The notes beneath the pieces are model-generated. The model was not told the DNA's origin, made no database searches, and worked only from the letters and a program-made list of their open reading frames with translations. A stretch of 7,683 nucleotides of DNA from Clostridiales bacterium (GTDB lineage: Bacteria; Bacillota; Clostridia; Tissierellales; Sedimentibacteraceae): NCBI GenBank assembly GCA_003487955.1, contig DNNJ01000066.1:1-7683 (forward strand), read 5' to 3'. Each line of letters starts with the position of its first letter. Position 1 is the first letter of the stretch. The translations under genes were made by a program, and so were the position numbers. Shown piece by piece: positions 1-6,109 of this stretch.

Positions 1-22
1 AAATTTGGCATTCTGTGCGGTT

Positions 23-73
23 GACCTACCAACCATTTTTCAGAAAAAAGACTCTAAAAAATGGGGTTAGGTC
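23..73. repeat. Imperfect inverted repeat at the end of xerD
   Basis: The arms lie at 23-40 and 57-73 around a 16-base loop. On the minus strand GACCTA pairs with TAGGTC at the outside and CCATTTTT pairs with AAAAATGG on the inside, with a mismatched stretch between them. The right arm overlaps the last bases of the xerD-like gene, including part of its stop codon. Such a hairpin could end or stabilise the spoIIM-xerD transcript, but no T-tract follows on the minus strand, so it is not a classical intrinsic terminator. It could also be part of a small repeat. The 22 bases left of it show nothing recognisable. Confidence 0.4.
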
Positions 74-941
74 ATACACGAGGGAATGTTTTCTTAAACA
101 CTTCCAATGATTTAAATTCTACATTATTTATATAGTTCTGCGCAGCCCCTAAACTGCTGAGTCCCATTAACTCCTGCAAAGTTCCTAAATCAGCACCGTG
201 AGACAACATATGTACTGCAAATGAATTTCTTAAAATCTGAGGAGATAATTCCTTTTCTAAATTCATTTTTTTCTTATAAGATTTTAGAACTTTCCATATT
301 CCCTGTCTTGATATGGGCTCACCGGAAATATTAATAAATAAAAATTCATTATCATCAATAGATTTATTATCTCTAAAATTATTTAAATAGCTATCAATTG
401 CACTTTTTGCATATTTGCTTAGAGGAATTATTCTTTCTTTATCTCCTTCAATAGAAATTATTCCGGCGCTTAAATTTATTTGAGCTAATTTTATGCTTAT
501 CAGCTCAGACACATTTATTCCTGATGAATACATCAACTCTAACATTGCCAAGTCCCTTGTTCCTTTAAAAGTATTTTTGTCAGGCAAGAGCATTAGTTGA
601 GCTACTTCTTCTTCAGTAAGAATGGAAGGTTTCTTTTTTATTTGTTTTGGGCTGTGAATGCTGACAGCAGGGTTGTCCTTAATCAGCTTTTCATTTTTCA
701 AGAAATCAAAAAAGTTCTTTAATGCAGAAATAGTCCTTGATATGGTTGATGAACTTTTGCCGTTTTTCTGCAGAGCTACTAAATATGTCAAAATATGTGC
801 CTTTTTTGTTTCATCAAGTTCAAGATCATAATCTTCACGAAGATATTCTTCAAAGTTTTCAACATCATAAATATAGGAGTTAATTGTATTATCGCTTAAG
901 TTTCTTTGCCCCAAATAATTTTTATAAATTGTAATATCCAT
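72..941 (-). CDS. xerD: XerD-like tyrosine recombinase with a degenerate active site
   Basis: The 289-residue product has the usual XerC/XerD length and layout: an N-terminal SAM-like core-binding domain (about 1-95) and a C-terminal catalytic-fold domain (about 108-280). Family landmarks are clear: TRDLAMLELMYSSG before box I, DKERIIPL (167-174) and SHGADLGTLQELMG (247-260). Active XerD enzymes use Arg-Lys-His-Arg-His plus Tyr. Here the box I Arg is Asn143. The hairpin Lys is missing, with Glu165 nearest and the hairpin two residues shorter. The His of HxLR is Gln235 and the His of GHSS is Leu261. Only Arg238 and the nucleophile Tyr270 remain. The frame is intact, which argues against simple decay. 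It starts at ATG 941 behind GGTGAG, and its start shares one base with the spoIIM stop (TAATG), implying translational coupling. I infer that it no longer recombines DNA but may still bind it. XerD in Bacillus subtilis is reported to unload SMC at the terminus separately from recombination. Confidence 0.9.
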   Translation of the reverse strand: MDITIYKNYLGQRNLSDNTINSYIYDVENFEEYLREDYDLELDETKKAHILTYLVALQKNGKSSSTISRTISALKNFFDFLKNEKLIKDNPAVSIHSPKQIKKKPSILTEEEVAQLMLLPDKNTFKGTRDLAMLELMYSSGINVSELISIKLAQINLSAGIISIEGDKERIIPLSKYAKSAIDSYLNNFRDNKSIDDNEFLFINISGEPISRQGIWKVLKSYKKKMNLEKELSPQILRNSFAVHMLSHGADLGTLQELMGLSSLGAAQNYINNVEFKSLEVFKKTFPRV

Positions 942-1522
942 TATCTCACCATCAATCTGCTTAATATTAATATATAGAAGCTGTAAACAAAAGAATAAGC
1001 TGTTATAATCATTAAATAAAATAAAGAAACTCTAATATATCCAGCTATAATTATATCAAATTTACGGGAAATAGTCTCGATATTTTTTGCTTTTTTTGTA
1101 TATTTTGATATTGAACTTGAAATAAATGTAAAATAAAGTAAAATAGGAAAGAAAATAAAATAATCCGTAAATGTAAGCATGAAGTATTTAAACTCCATAC
1201 CCACAGTCCTGATTATATAAATGACGGATAAACCATAATATACAGAAATAAAACCGAACAAAATCATTATTAAATTTCCCTGTCCTATATAGGTGAGAAA
1301 GATTACAGCTAAAAAATAAATAATGTTCCTTTTAAATGAGTTCCCAAAAATTTGTATAAAAGTCATTTTGCTTATACTTTCATAGTTAATTTCTGTCATT
1401 GTCCCTTTTCCTGTTAATGAGTAAATTAATGCTGATAAAACCAAAGCTCCCATAAAAATTAATACAAGTGTTAATAACTTTTTGTTTTCAGATTGTACAA
1501 GCTTCTTTAGTGTATTATTCAT
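941..1522 (-). CDS. spoIIM: SpoIIM-like stage II sporulation membrane protein
   Basis: This is a 193-residue, very hydrophobic protein with about five predicted membrane segments (roughly 16-36, 66-80, 83-105, 113-137 and 157-188) and a basic N-terminus. SpoIIM is the membrane member of the SpoIID-SpoIIM-SpoIIP complex that remodels septal peptidoglycan during engulfment of the forespore. The call rests on topology, size close to the Bacillus protein (about 214 residues), a faint SpoIIM-type pattern around residues 60-130, and position between nudF and xerD, as in many spore formers. The conserved Pro-x-Asn-type stretch before the fourth segment is not obvious (TFTDYFIFFP, 117-126), so the protein is divergent. 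The frame is open up to 1603, but the start at 1522 is preferred because GGGGGG lies six bases before it and the upstream part would run through a GC-rich hairpin and a terminator stem. It could instead be an unrelated membrane protein. Confidence 0.65.
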   Translation of the reverse strand: MNNTLKKLVQSENKKLLTLVLIFMGALVLSALIYSLTGKGTMTEINYESISKMTFIQIFGNSFKRNIIYFLAVIFLTYIGQGNLIMILFGFISVYYGLSVIYIIRTVGMEFKYFMLTFTDYFIFFPILLYFTFISSSISKYTKKAKNIETISRKFDIIIAGYIRVSLFYLMIITAYSFVYSFYILILSRLMVR

Positions 1523-1528
1523 AATAAA

Positions 1529-1534
1529 CCCCCC
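1529..1534 (-). promoter_or_regulatory. Ribosome binding site deciding the spoIIM start
   Basis: On the minus strand GGGGGG stands six bases before ATG at 1522. No comparable site precedes the first possible start at 1603, so this site sets the shorter 193-residue product. Confidence 0.6.
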
Positions 1535-1553
1535 GCCTATTGTCCATGCCTCA

Positions 1554-1579
1554 AGCGGGACATAAGATACGTCCCCGCT
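1554..1579. repeat. GC-rich hairpin, possibly a dispersed REP-like repeat
   Basis: The arms AGCGGGAC (1554-1561) and GTCCCCGCT (1571-1579) pair with a single bulged base around a nine-base loop. The surrounding 1529-1586 is clearly richer in G+C than anything else in the window. It lies between the nudF terminator and the spoIIM ribosome binding site, so it would sit in the spoIIM leader if transcription starts upstream. GGGGAC...GTCCC hairpins of this kind remind me of short palindromes dispersed in clostridial genomes, sometimes linked to REP-associated Y1 transposases. That link is recollection and cannot be tested from this window. Confidence 0.5.
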
Positions 1580-1586
1580 GTACCGC

Positions 1587-1636
1587 AAAAAACCTCTTGT
1601 CAAGCTTTATATAATATATGCTTGTACAAGAGGTTT
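1587..1636 (-). terminator. Intrinsic terminator after nudF
   Basis: Arms at 1620-1636 and 1590-1605 pair over 16 base pairs with one bulged base, closing a 14-base AT-only loop. On the minus strand the stem ends in GAGGTTT and runs into six T residues (1592-1587), the classical form. It begins 22 bases past the nudF stop. On the plus strand the stem is followed after a few bases by CTTTTTT (1641-1647), so it might work weakly in that direction too. It separates spo0A-nudF transcription from spoIIM-xerD unless readthrough occurs. Confidence 0.8.
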
Positions 1637-1657
1637 AATTCTTTTTTAATATTCTAT

Positions 1658-2179
1658 TTAAGAATATATCCAATGGAGAAGTCCTATTATTGTTTTGCTG
1701 TCCGTTATTCTACCGGTTTCAAGCATCTTTCTTGCTTCATCCATATTTACTTCTATTGTTTCTATGCATTCATCCTCATCGAAATCAGTACCTTCAAATA
1801 CAAGATCCGAAGCCTCAAACAAATATACCTTTTCATTGGAAAAACCCGGTGAAGTATAAAATTCGTAAATAAGCTTAATTTTACCTGCCTTATATCCGGT
1901 TTCTTCTTTTAACTCACGCAAAGCTCCTTCTTGAGGCTCCTCTGCGATATTTAGAATTCCTGCAGGCAGTTCATATATAAAATCTTCAACGGCTTTTCTG
2001 TATTGTCTGACCAAAATTATCCTATCATTAATAACAGCTAGTATACAGGCAGCATCTTTATGATCTACAATTTCTCTCTTTGCATATTTTTGGTTTTGCA
2101 GTTCAACTGTATCTACCCTTAAATTAACTATTTTGCCTTCAAATATTTTTTCACTTTTTACCGTAATTTCCGTATTCAA
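1658..2179 (-). CDS. nudF: Nudix hydrolase, ADP-ribose pyrophosphatase type
   Basis: The 173-residue product carries a complete Nudix box, G-x5-E-x7-R-E-L-x-E-E-x-G (Gly74, Glu80, Arg88, Glu89, Glu92, Glu93, Gly95), whose glutamates bind the metal ions for pyrophosphate hydrolysis. The SPGFSNEKVYLFEA stretch (110-123) after the box is typical of the ADP-ribose pyrophosphatase branch, which splits ADP-ribose into AMP and ribose 5-phosphate in the cytoplasm. The length fits the family (about 170-200 residues). The start is TTG at 2179, five bases after a perfect AGGAGG, and no nearby ATG has a site as good. A nudF-type gene lies near spoIIM and xerD in Bacillus too, which supports the call by position. 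It has its own promoter downstream of spo0A and is followed by an intrinsic terminator, so it may be largely monocistronic. Substrate specificity within the family is inferred. Confidence 0.9.
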   Translation of the reverse strand: MNTEITVKSEKIFEGKIVNLRVDTVELQNQKYAKREIVDHKDAACILAVINDRIILVRQYRKAVEDFIYELPAGILNIAEEPQEGALRELKEETGYKAGKIKLIYEFYTSPGFSNEKVYLFEASDLVFEGTDFDEDECIETIEVNMDEARKMLETGRITDSKTIIGLLHWIYS

Positions 2180-2184
2180 TATTG

Positions 2185-2190
2185 CCTCCT
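2185..2190 (-). promoter_or_regulatory. Ribosome binding site for a TTG start
   Basis: AGGAGG on the minus strand lies five bases before the TTG codon at 2179-2177. This strong site is the reason for assigning a non-ATG start to nudF. Confidence 0.75.
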
Positions 2191-2237
2191 ATAATTAAAC
2201 CATTGCAATTAATGAGCAATTTTTAATAGTTGGACTT

Positions 2238-2266
2238 ATTCTAATAACAATATATGTTTTTGTCAA
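2238..2266 (-). promoter_or_regulatory. Sigma-A promoter of nudF
   Basis: On the minus strand TTGACA (2266-2261) and TAGAAT (2243-2238) are separated by exactly 17 bases, close to the vegetative consensus. Transcription would begin near 2231, leaving a leader of about 50 bases before the TTG start. I see no terminator between the spo0A stop (2285) and this promoter, so readthrough from spo0A is also possible. Confidence 0.75.
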
Positions 2267-2284
2267 GTCAATTGAGTAGTATTG

Positions 2285-3079
2285 CTATGAAACCTTTTGT
2301 TCAAGACGAAGTTTATCTGCTATCATTGCTACAAATTCCGAATTGGTAGGTTTGCCTTTATTATTATGTATTGTATAGCCGAATATATTATTGATAGTTT
2401 CAATTTTCCCTCGAGTCCATGCAACCTCTATGGCATGACGTATGGCTCTTTCAACTCTGCTTGGTGTGGTTGAATATTTTGATGCTATCATGGGATACAG
2501 TTCCTTTGTAATTGCTCCCAACAATTCAACATTATTTACAACATCAATTATAGAAGTGCGCAGATACTGATAGCCTTTAATATGAGCAGGTACTCCTACC
2601 TCATGCAAAATTTCGGTTATTCTGACTTCTAAACTCAGTTCCGTATTCATTTTATCGTTATAAACGATTTCCTTATTTTTGTTTTGTGCTTTAGAAGTTT
2701 CTAATTCTGATATTTGAAGTAACCTGTCGGCAAATGATTCAAAATTGAAAGGTTTCACAATATAATAATCTACACCCATATTAATAGCCCTCTGGGTAAC
2801 CTTGTCATGGCCTACGGCAGATAATACTATTACCTTGGGAAATTTGGTTAATTCTTTTTTATGAAGTCTTTCTAACACCCCCAAACCGTCAAGCTGAGGC
2901 ATTATTATGTCTAATATTAGAATGTCCGGTTCATGTTTTTCGACAGATTCCAATGTTTTTATTCCATCCTCTGCCATATCCACGATATCAAAAACTTTTT
3001 TGCTGAGTAAGAAGTCTTTTAATATTAACCTGAATTCTTTATTATCATCAGCAATGACAACCTTTACCTTTTTTTGCAT
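2285..3079 (-). CDS. spo0A: Spo0A, master sporulation response regulator
   Basis: The 264-residue product has two domains. The receiver domain (about 4-125) has acidic residues Asp11-Asp12, phosphoacceptor Asp57, a hydroxyl switch residue Ser87 and Lys109. The SpoA C-terminal DNA-binding domain (about 147-262) has the near-invariant recognition region [15 protein letters not shown] (207-221) and [18 protein letters not shown] near the end. When phosphorylated, Spo0A dimerises and binds 0A boxes, activating early sporulation genes and repressing others. The length matches the family (about 265-275). The frame is open to 3139, but the start at 3079 is chosen because GGGGGAG lies five bases before it and [13 protein letters not shown] is the usual receiver N-terminus. 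It lies downstream of spoIVB, as in most spore formers, behind a gap with a probable promoter and a 0A-box-like site. The linker (about 126-146) is lysine- and asparagine-rich. Confidence 0.98.
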   Translation of the reverse strand: MQKKVKVVIADDNKEFRLILKDFLLSKKVFDIVDMAEDGIKTLESVEKHEPDILILDIIMPQLDGLGVLERLHKKELTKFPKVIVLSAVGHDKVTQRAINMGVDYYIVKPFNFESFADRLLQISELETSKAQNKNKEIVYNDKMNTELSLEVRITEILHEVGVPAHIKGYQYLRTSIIDVVNNVELLGAITKELYPMIASKYSTTPSRVERAIRHAIEVAWTRGKIETINNIFGYTIHNNKGKPTNSEFVAMIADKLRLEQKVS

Positions 3080-3084
3080 AGTAA

Positions 3085-3091
3085 CTCCCCC
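3085..3091 (-). promoter_or_regulatory. Ribosome binding site deciding the spo0A start
   Basis: GGGGGAG on the minus strand lies five bases before ATG at 3079. The in-frame starts upstream at 3097 and 3139 lack comparable sites, and they would add residues that no receiver domain needs. Confidence 0.7.
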
Positions 3092-3208
3092 ATTCATAAT
3101 ATCTTTTACTCTTACTAATATAATACGCAAAAGAATCAAAAAACCCTTTTTTTTTGATAAAAAATTTTTTTAAATTCTAATTTTGTAATATAAATAGTAT
3201 ATATGTCT

Positions 3209-3253
3209 ATTATATACAGTTTTTCCAAACTTATACTAAAATTTTGTCGATAA
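3209..3253 (-). promoter_or_regulatory. Probable spo0A promoter with a 0A-box-like site
   Basis: On the minus strand a perfect TATAAT lies at 3214-3209, placing a start near 3202 and a leader of about 120 bases. No good -35 hexamer stands 17 bases upstream. Instead TTTTGTCGATAA, read on the plus strand at 3242-3253, differs by one base from the 0A-box core TGTCGAA and is centred about 45 bases before the predicted start, where activators commonly replace a -35 element. This suggests activation of spo0A by its own product. A sigma-H-like -10 (ATAGAATTA on the minus strand, near 3280) was also seen, but without a matching -35. Confidence 0.45.
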
Positions 3254-3317
3254 CTAAATATGTTAAATTGTTCATTAATTCTATACAATAAATTTATTAA
3301 AAATGTATTAATCTTAA

Positions 3318-4391
3318 TTACTCATATATATTTTCAAAAACCCATTCAATATATATTCCATATCCCTTTGTGGGATCATTCATAAATACATGCGTTACTG
3401 CACCGACAATTTTATTGTTTTGTATTACGGGACTGCCGCTCATACCTTGAATAATTCCGTTGGTCATTTCTAAAAGCTCTTTATCAGTAATTCTTATAAC
3501 AAAACTTTTTTCATCAGGCTTGTTTTGATAGAATATTTTTGATATTTCTATAGAGTATTTTTTTATTTCATTATTAACACATGCAATTATATATGCAGGT
3601 CCTAATTGAATTTCTTCTTTCTTGCCGATTTCCATTAAATCACTGCTAAAATATCCGATACTATCCTTATTTATTTCACCATAGATTCCAAAATTTGTAT
3701 TATTTAATACCGTTCCTAAACTTTCCTCTTCTTTTAGAATATAACCTATAATTTCTCCGGGCTCACCCTTTTTGCCAAGCTTAATGCTTGTAATATTGGC
3801 TTTTGAAATAGTGCCGGATTCAATATCTATCAAATTACCTGTTACCGAATCGGAGATACCGTGACCTATGGCACTGTAGAGCCCTGTTTCAGGGTCTACA
3901 AAGGTAACTGTTCCGATTCCTGCTATATCATCTCTTGCCCAAAATCCGAATTTTATTTCATCGCTGTCGTATCTTTGAACGGGAGTTATGGTGAAATTGT
4001 AAATTTTACCTTCTCTTTCTACTTTGAAATTATATTGTTTAAGACCTTTACTCTCAGTATAATCTATTATTTCATAACGACCAAGTTTTTGTGAATCAAT
4101 TTCGAGTATTTTATCACCTATTTGAATTCCTGCGTTTTTTGCAGGAGATATTGAAATATTGTCAGCATTAACTATATCAGCCAATCCTACAACCAATACT
4201 CCCTCGGTTGTTAGCTCTACCCCAATAGTCTGACCCCCGGGCATAATGTATTTTCCATCCGTATCTACTACTTGGTCGCCTTTTGCGAATTTATATGGAT
4301 TTGTTTTCAAATTAAAACCAAAAAAAACGGCAGTCATTAATACCGCAATAAAAAAAGTAAAGAATAAAACTCTTTTTACAAAATTTCTCAT
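3318..4391 (-). CDS. spoIVB: SpoIVB, sporulation signalling serine protease
   Basis: The 357-residue product begins with a basic end and one membrane segment (about 8-26). A PDZ domain follows (about 55-140), then an S55-family protease domain. The serine-protease triad is visible: His177 in AIGHGISD, Asp303 in RITDKELL and Ser318 in GMSGSP. The spacings match the Bacillus SpoIVB triad almost exactly. SpoIVB is made in the forespore and exported to the intermembrane space. There it cleaves SpoIVFA to release the SpoIVFB protease, which activates sigma-K in the mother cell. The protein is shorter than the Bacillus one (about 426 residues), mostly before the protease domain. The start at 4391 has AAGGAG seven bases upstream. 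It lies between recN and spo0A, the standard arrangement, and a weak forespore-type promoter precedes it. Confidence 0.97.
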   Translation of the reverse strand: MRNFVKRVLFFTFFIAVLMTAVFFGFNLKTNPYKFAKGDQVVDTDGKYIMPGGQTIGVELTTEGVLVVGLADIVNADNISISPAKNAGIQIGDKILEIDSQKLGRYEIIDYTESKGLKQYNFKVEREGKIYNFTITPVQRYDSDEIKFGFWARDDIAGIGTVTFVDPETGLYSAIGHGISDSVTGNLIDIESGTISKANITSIKLGKKGEPGEIIGYILKEEESLGTVLNNTNFGIYGEINKDSIGYFSSDLMEIGKKEEIQLGPAYIIACVNNEIKKYSIEISKIFYQNKPDEKSFVIRITDKELLEMTNGIIQGMSGSPVIQNNKIVGAVTHVFMNDPTKGYGIYIEWVFENIYE

Positions 4392-4416
4392 TATGCTCTC
4401 CTTGAAGTTTTATCCT

Positions 4417-4447
4417 TAACTTTTCCATTTAAAACTTTTTCTATTCA
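4417..4447 (-). promoter_or_regulatory. Candidate forespore (sigma-F/G type) promoter of spoIVB
   Basis: On the minus strand TGAATA (4447-4442) overlaps the recN stop codon. After 15 bases it is followed by GGAAAAGTTA (4426-4417), which differs at one place from the sigma-F -10 pattern GGnnAnAnT. Transcription would start near 4410, just before the spoIVB ribosome binding site. Forespore expression of spoIVB is well established in Bacillus. The sequence match here is only moderate in an AT-rich region and could be chance. Confidence 0.3.
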
Positions 4448-6099
4448 CTTATTTTGCTGTTAAATTCTATCAATTCCTTAGCATTATTTAATGAGCTGTC
4501 AGTTATTTTCATTCCGCTCAATAACCGAGCAATTTCATAAATTTTGTTTTCTTTGTCTAATTTTTTCACAGTACTTAATGTATTGTTTCCAACAACTTTT
4601 TTTTCAATCAAATAATGATTTTTTGAAATTGATGCAATTTGAGGAGAATGTGTAACACAAATAACTTGATTATTCAAGGCAATATAATTCATTTTTACAC
4701 CGGACATCTGTGCAGTCTTGCCGCTTATTCCTATGTCTATTTCATCAAACACCATGGTTTGACCCGCGTCGCTTTTTATTTTTTTAAAAGCAAGCATAAT
4801 TCTTGAAGCTTCCCCTCCTGAAACTATTTTTTGAACAGAATTCAAATCGCTGCCTACATTTGTGGAAATTAAAAATTCAACATTGTCAACACCGTCGGTC
4901 GATAAGCTCATTTTATCTATTTTGACTTTGAACTCAATATTTTTCATATTTAGCTCGTTTAATTCGATTAAAATCTGCTTTTCAAGATATTCTGCTGCGG
5001 TTTTTCTTTTATTTGATATAATTCCAGCTTTTTCTATCAATAATTTATATATTTCGTTTTTTTCTTTAATTAAAGAGTTTAATTTTGAATCAGCTTCAAG
5101 AAGTAAACTTAAATCTTCATAAGATGCATTTCTGTATTCATTTATTCTTTCAATTGAAAAACCATATTTTCTTTTTAATCGATTAATAAGAGACATTCTA
5201 TTTTCAACGTTGTTAAGCTCTTTTTCGTCAAGAGCCAAATTATCTGAATAGTCTCTTAAATCATAGCTTAATAATTTCAATTCCTCTAACTGAATGTCAA
5301 TCCTTGAAAGAAATTCTTCAAGTTTTTCGTCATAGCTTTGAATTTTGTTAATAATAGTGTATACACTGTTTATATTGTCGCTGTTAAGAATATGTATTGC
5401 TTCATACAAAGAACTTTTAATTTCCTGTACATTTGAAAGCTTTTTAATTTTTTTTAAAAGCTCCTCTTCTTCAAACTCCTTAAGTTCTGCCATGTCTATT
5501 TCATTTATTTCATATTGAAGCTGCTCAATCTTTTTATCTTTATTTAAGAGTTTTTCTTTGAGTGTGTATATTTCATTTTGTATTCTGTTGTAATTCAAAA
5601 ACAGCTCATCATATGACTGAAATATGGGTGATAACTCCTTTTGTATCATACTGTCAAGCATTTTAATATGATTATCTTTTTTAAACAAGCTTTCATGACC
5701 GAATTGACCGTAAATATCAATTAAGAAACTGCCTATTGCTTTAATTATGTTAAGAGGAACAGTTCTTCCATTTACCTTGTTTATACTTTTGCCGTTTTGT
5801 AAAAGCTCCCTTGATATTATTAAAAAGTCATCCTTATCAGTTTCTATGTTCAGGTTTTTTAAGGTGTCAAAAAGATTTACATTGTCGCCTATATCAAAAA
5901 TTCCTTCAATAAATGCCGAATTTTTACCTTTTCTTATTAGCTCTTTTGAAGCTCTTTCTCCCAAAATAAGCTCAATTGCATTAATTAATACGGATTTTCC
6001 CGACCCTGTTTCTCCTGTAAAAACATTAAACCCGGGGTCGAAATTGACAGATGCATTTTCGAATACTGCAAAATTGCTTATATTTAAACTAAGCAGCAT
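4441..6099 (-). CDS. recN: RecN, SMC-like DNA repair ATPase
   Basis: The 552-residue length is typical of RecN. The N-terminal ATPase half has Walker A GETGSGKS (29-36). A long charged, leucine-rich coiled-coil region (about 155-375) is interrupted near the middle. The C-terminal half has the ABC signature VSGGEASR (426-433), Walker B TMVFDEID (448-455) and the H-loop VTHSPQIAS (His484). RecN is an early responder to double-strand breaks that holds DNA ends and promotes RecA-dependent repair. The Q-loop region reads DIYGQFGHESL (128-138), where the family commonly has HGQHxHQ, a modest divergence. The start ATG at 6099 has GGTGA six bases upstream, and only ten bases separate it from argR, so the two are co-transcribed. 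I found no GAAC-N4-GTTC LexA operator upstream, so SOS control is not visible here. Confidence 0.98.
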   Translation of the reverse strand: MLLSLNISNFAVFENASVNFDPGFNVFTGETGSGKSVLINAIELILGERASKELIRKGKNSAFIEGIFDIGDNVNLFDTLKNLNIETDKDDFLIISRELLQNGKSINKVNGRTVPLNIIKAIGSFLIDIYGQFGHESLFKKDNHIKMLDSMIQKELSPIFQSYDELFLNYNRIQNEIYTLKEKLLNKDKKIEQLQYEINEIDMAELKEFEEEELLKKIKKLSNVQEIKSSLYEAIHILNSDNINSVYTIINKIQSYDEKLEEFLSRIDIQLEELKLLSYDLRDYSDNLALDEKELNNVENRMSLINRLKRKYGFSIERINEYRNASYEDLSLLLEADSKLNSLIKEKNEIYKLLIEKAGIISNKRKTAAEYLEKQILIELNELNMKNIEFKVKIDKMSLSTDGVDNVEFLISTNVGSDLNSVQKIVSGGEASRIMLAFKKIKSDAGQTMVFDEIDIGISGKTAQMSGVKMNYIALNNQVICVTHSPQIASISKNHYLIEKKVVGNNTLSTVKKLDKENKIYEIARLLSGMKITDSSLNNAKELIEFNSKISE

Positions 6100-6109
6100 A
6101 TTATCACCA

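Noticed and set aside
1523..1603. N-terminal extension of the SpoIIM-like frame to 1603
   Set aside because: The extra 27 codons run through a terminator stem and a GC-rich hairpin and have no ribosome binding site. GGGGGG before ATG 1522 is the better start.
1595..1605. TTGACA as a -35 element for spoIIM (minus strand)
   Set aside because: It is part of the terminator stem, and no -10-like hexamer occurs 16-18 bases downstream, where the sequence is GC-rich.
1622..1872. Plus-strand open frames opposite nudF
   Set aside because: They lie antisense to a clear Nudix gene, have no ribosome binding sites and their products are low-complexity. The same holds for the plus-strand frames at 2907-3173, 3861-4094, 4862-5122 and 5747-6241.
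3080..3139. N-terminal extension of Spo0A to 3139 or 3097
   Set aside because: The receiver domain begins at the [13 protein letters not shown] start. The extension has no family match and no good ribosome binding site.
3135..3158. Hairpin ATCAAAAAA-loop-TTTTTTGAT in the spo0A leader
   Set aside because: The stem is almost only A-T pairs in homopolymer runs and likely to arise by chance in this base composition, and no U-tract with a GC stem makes it a terminator.
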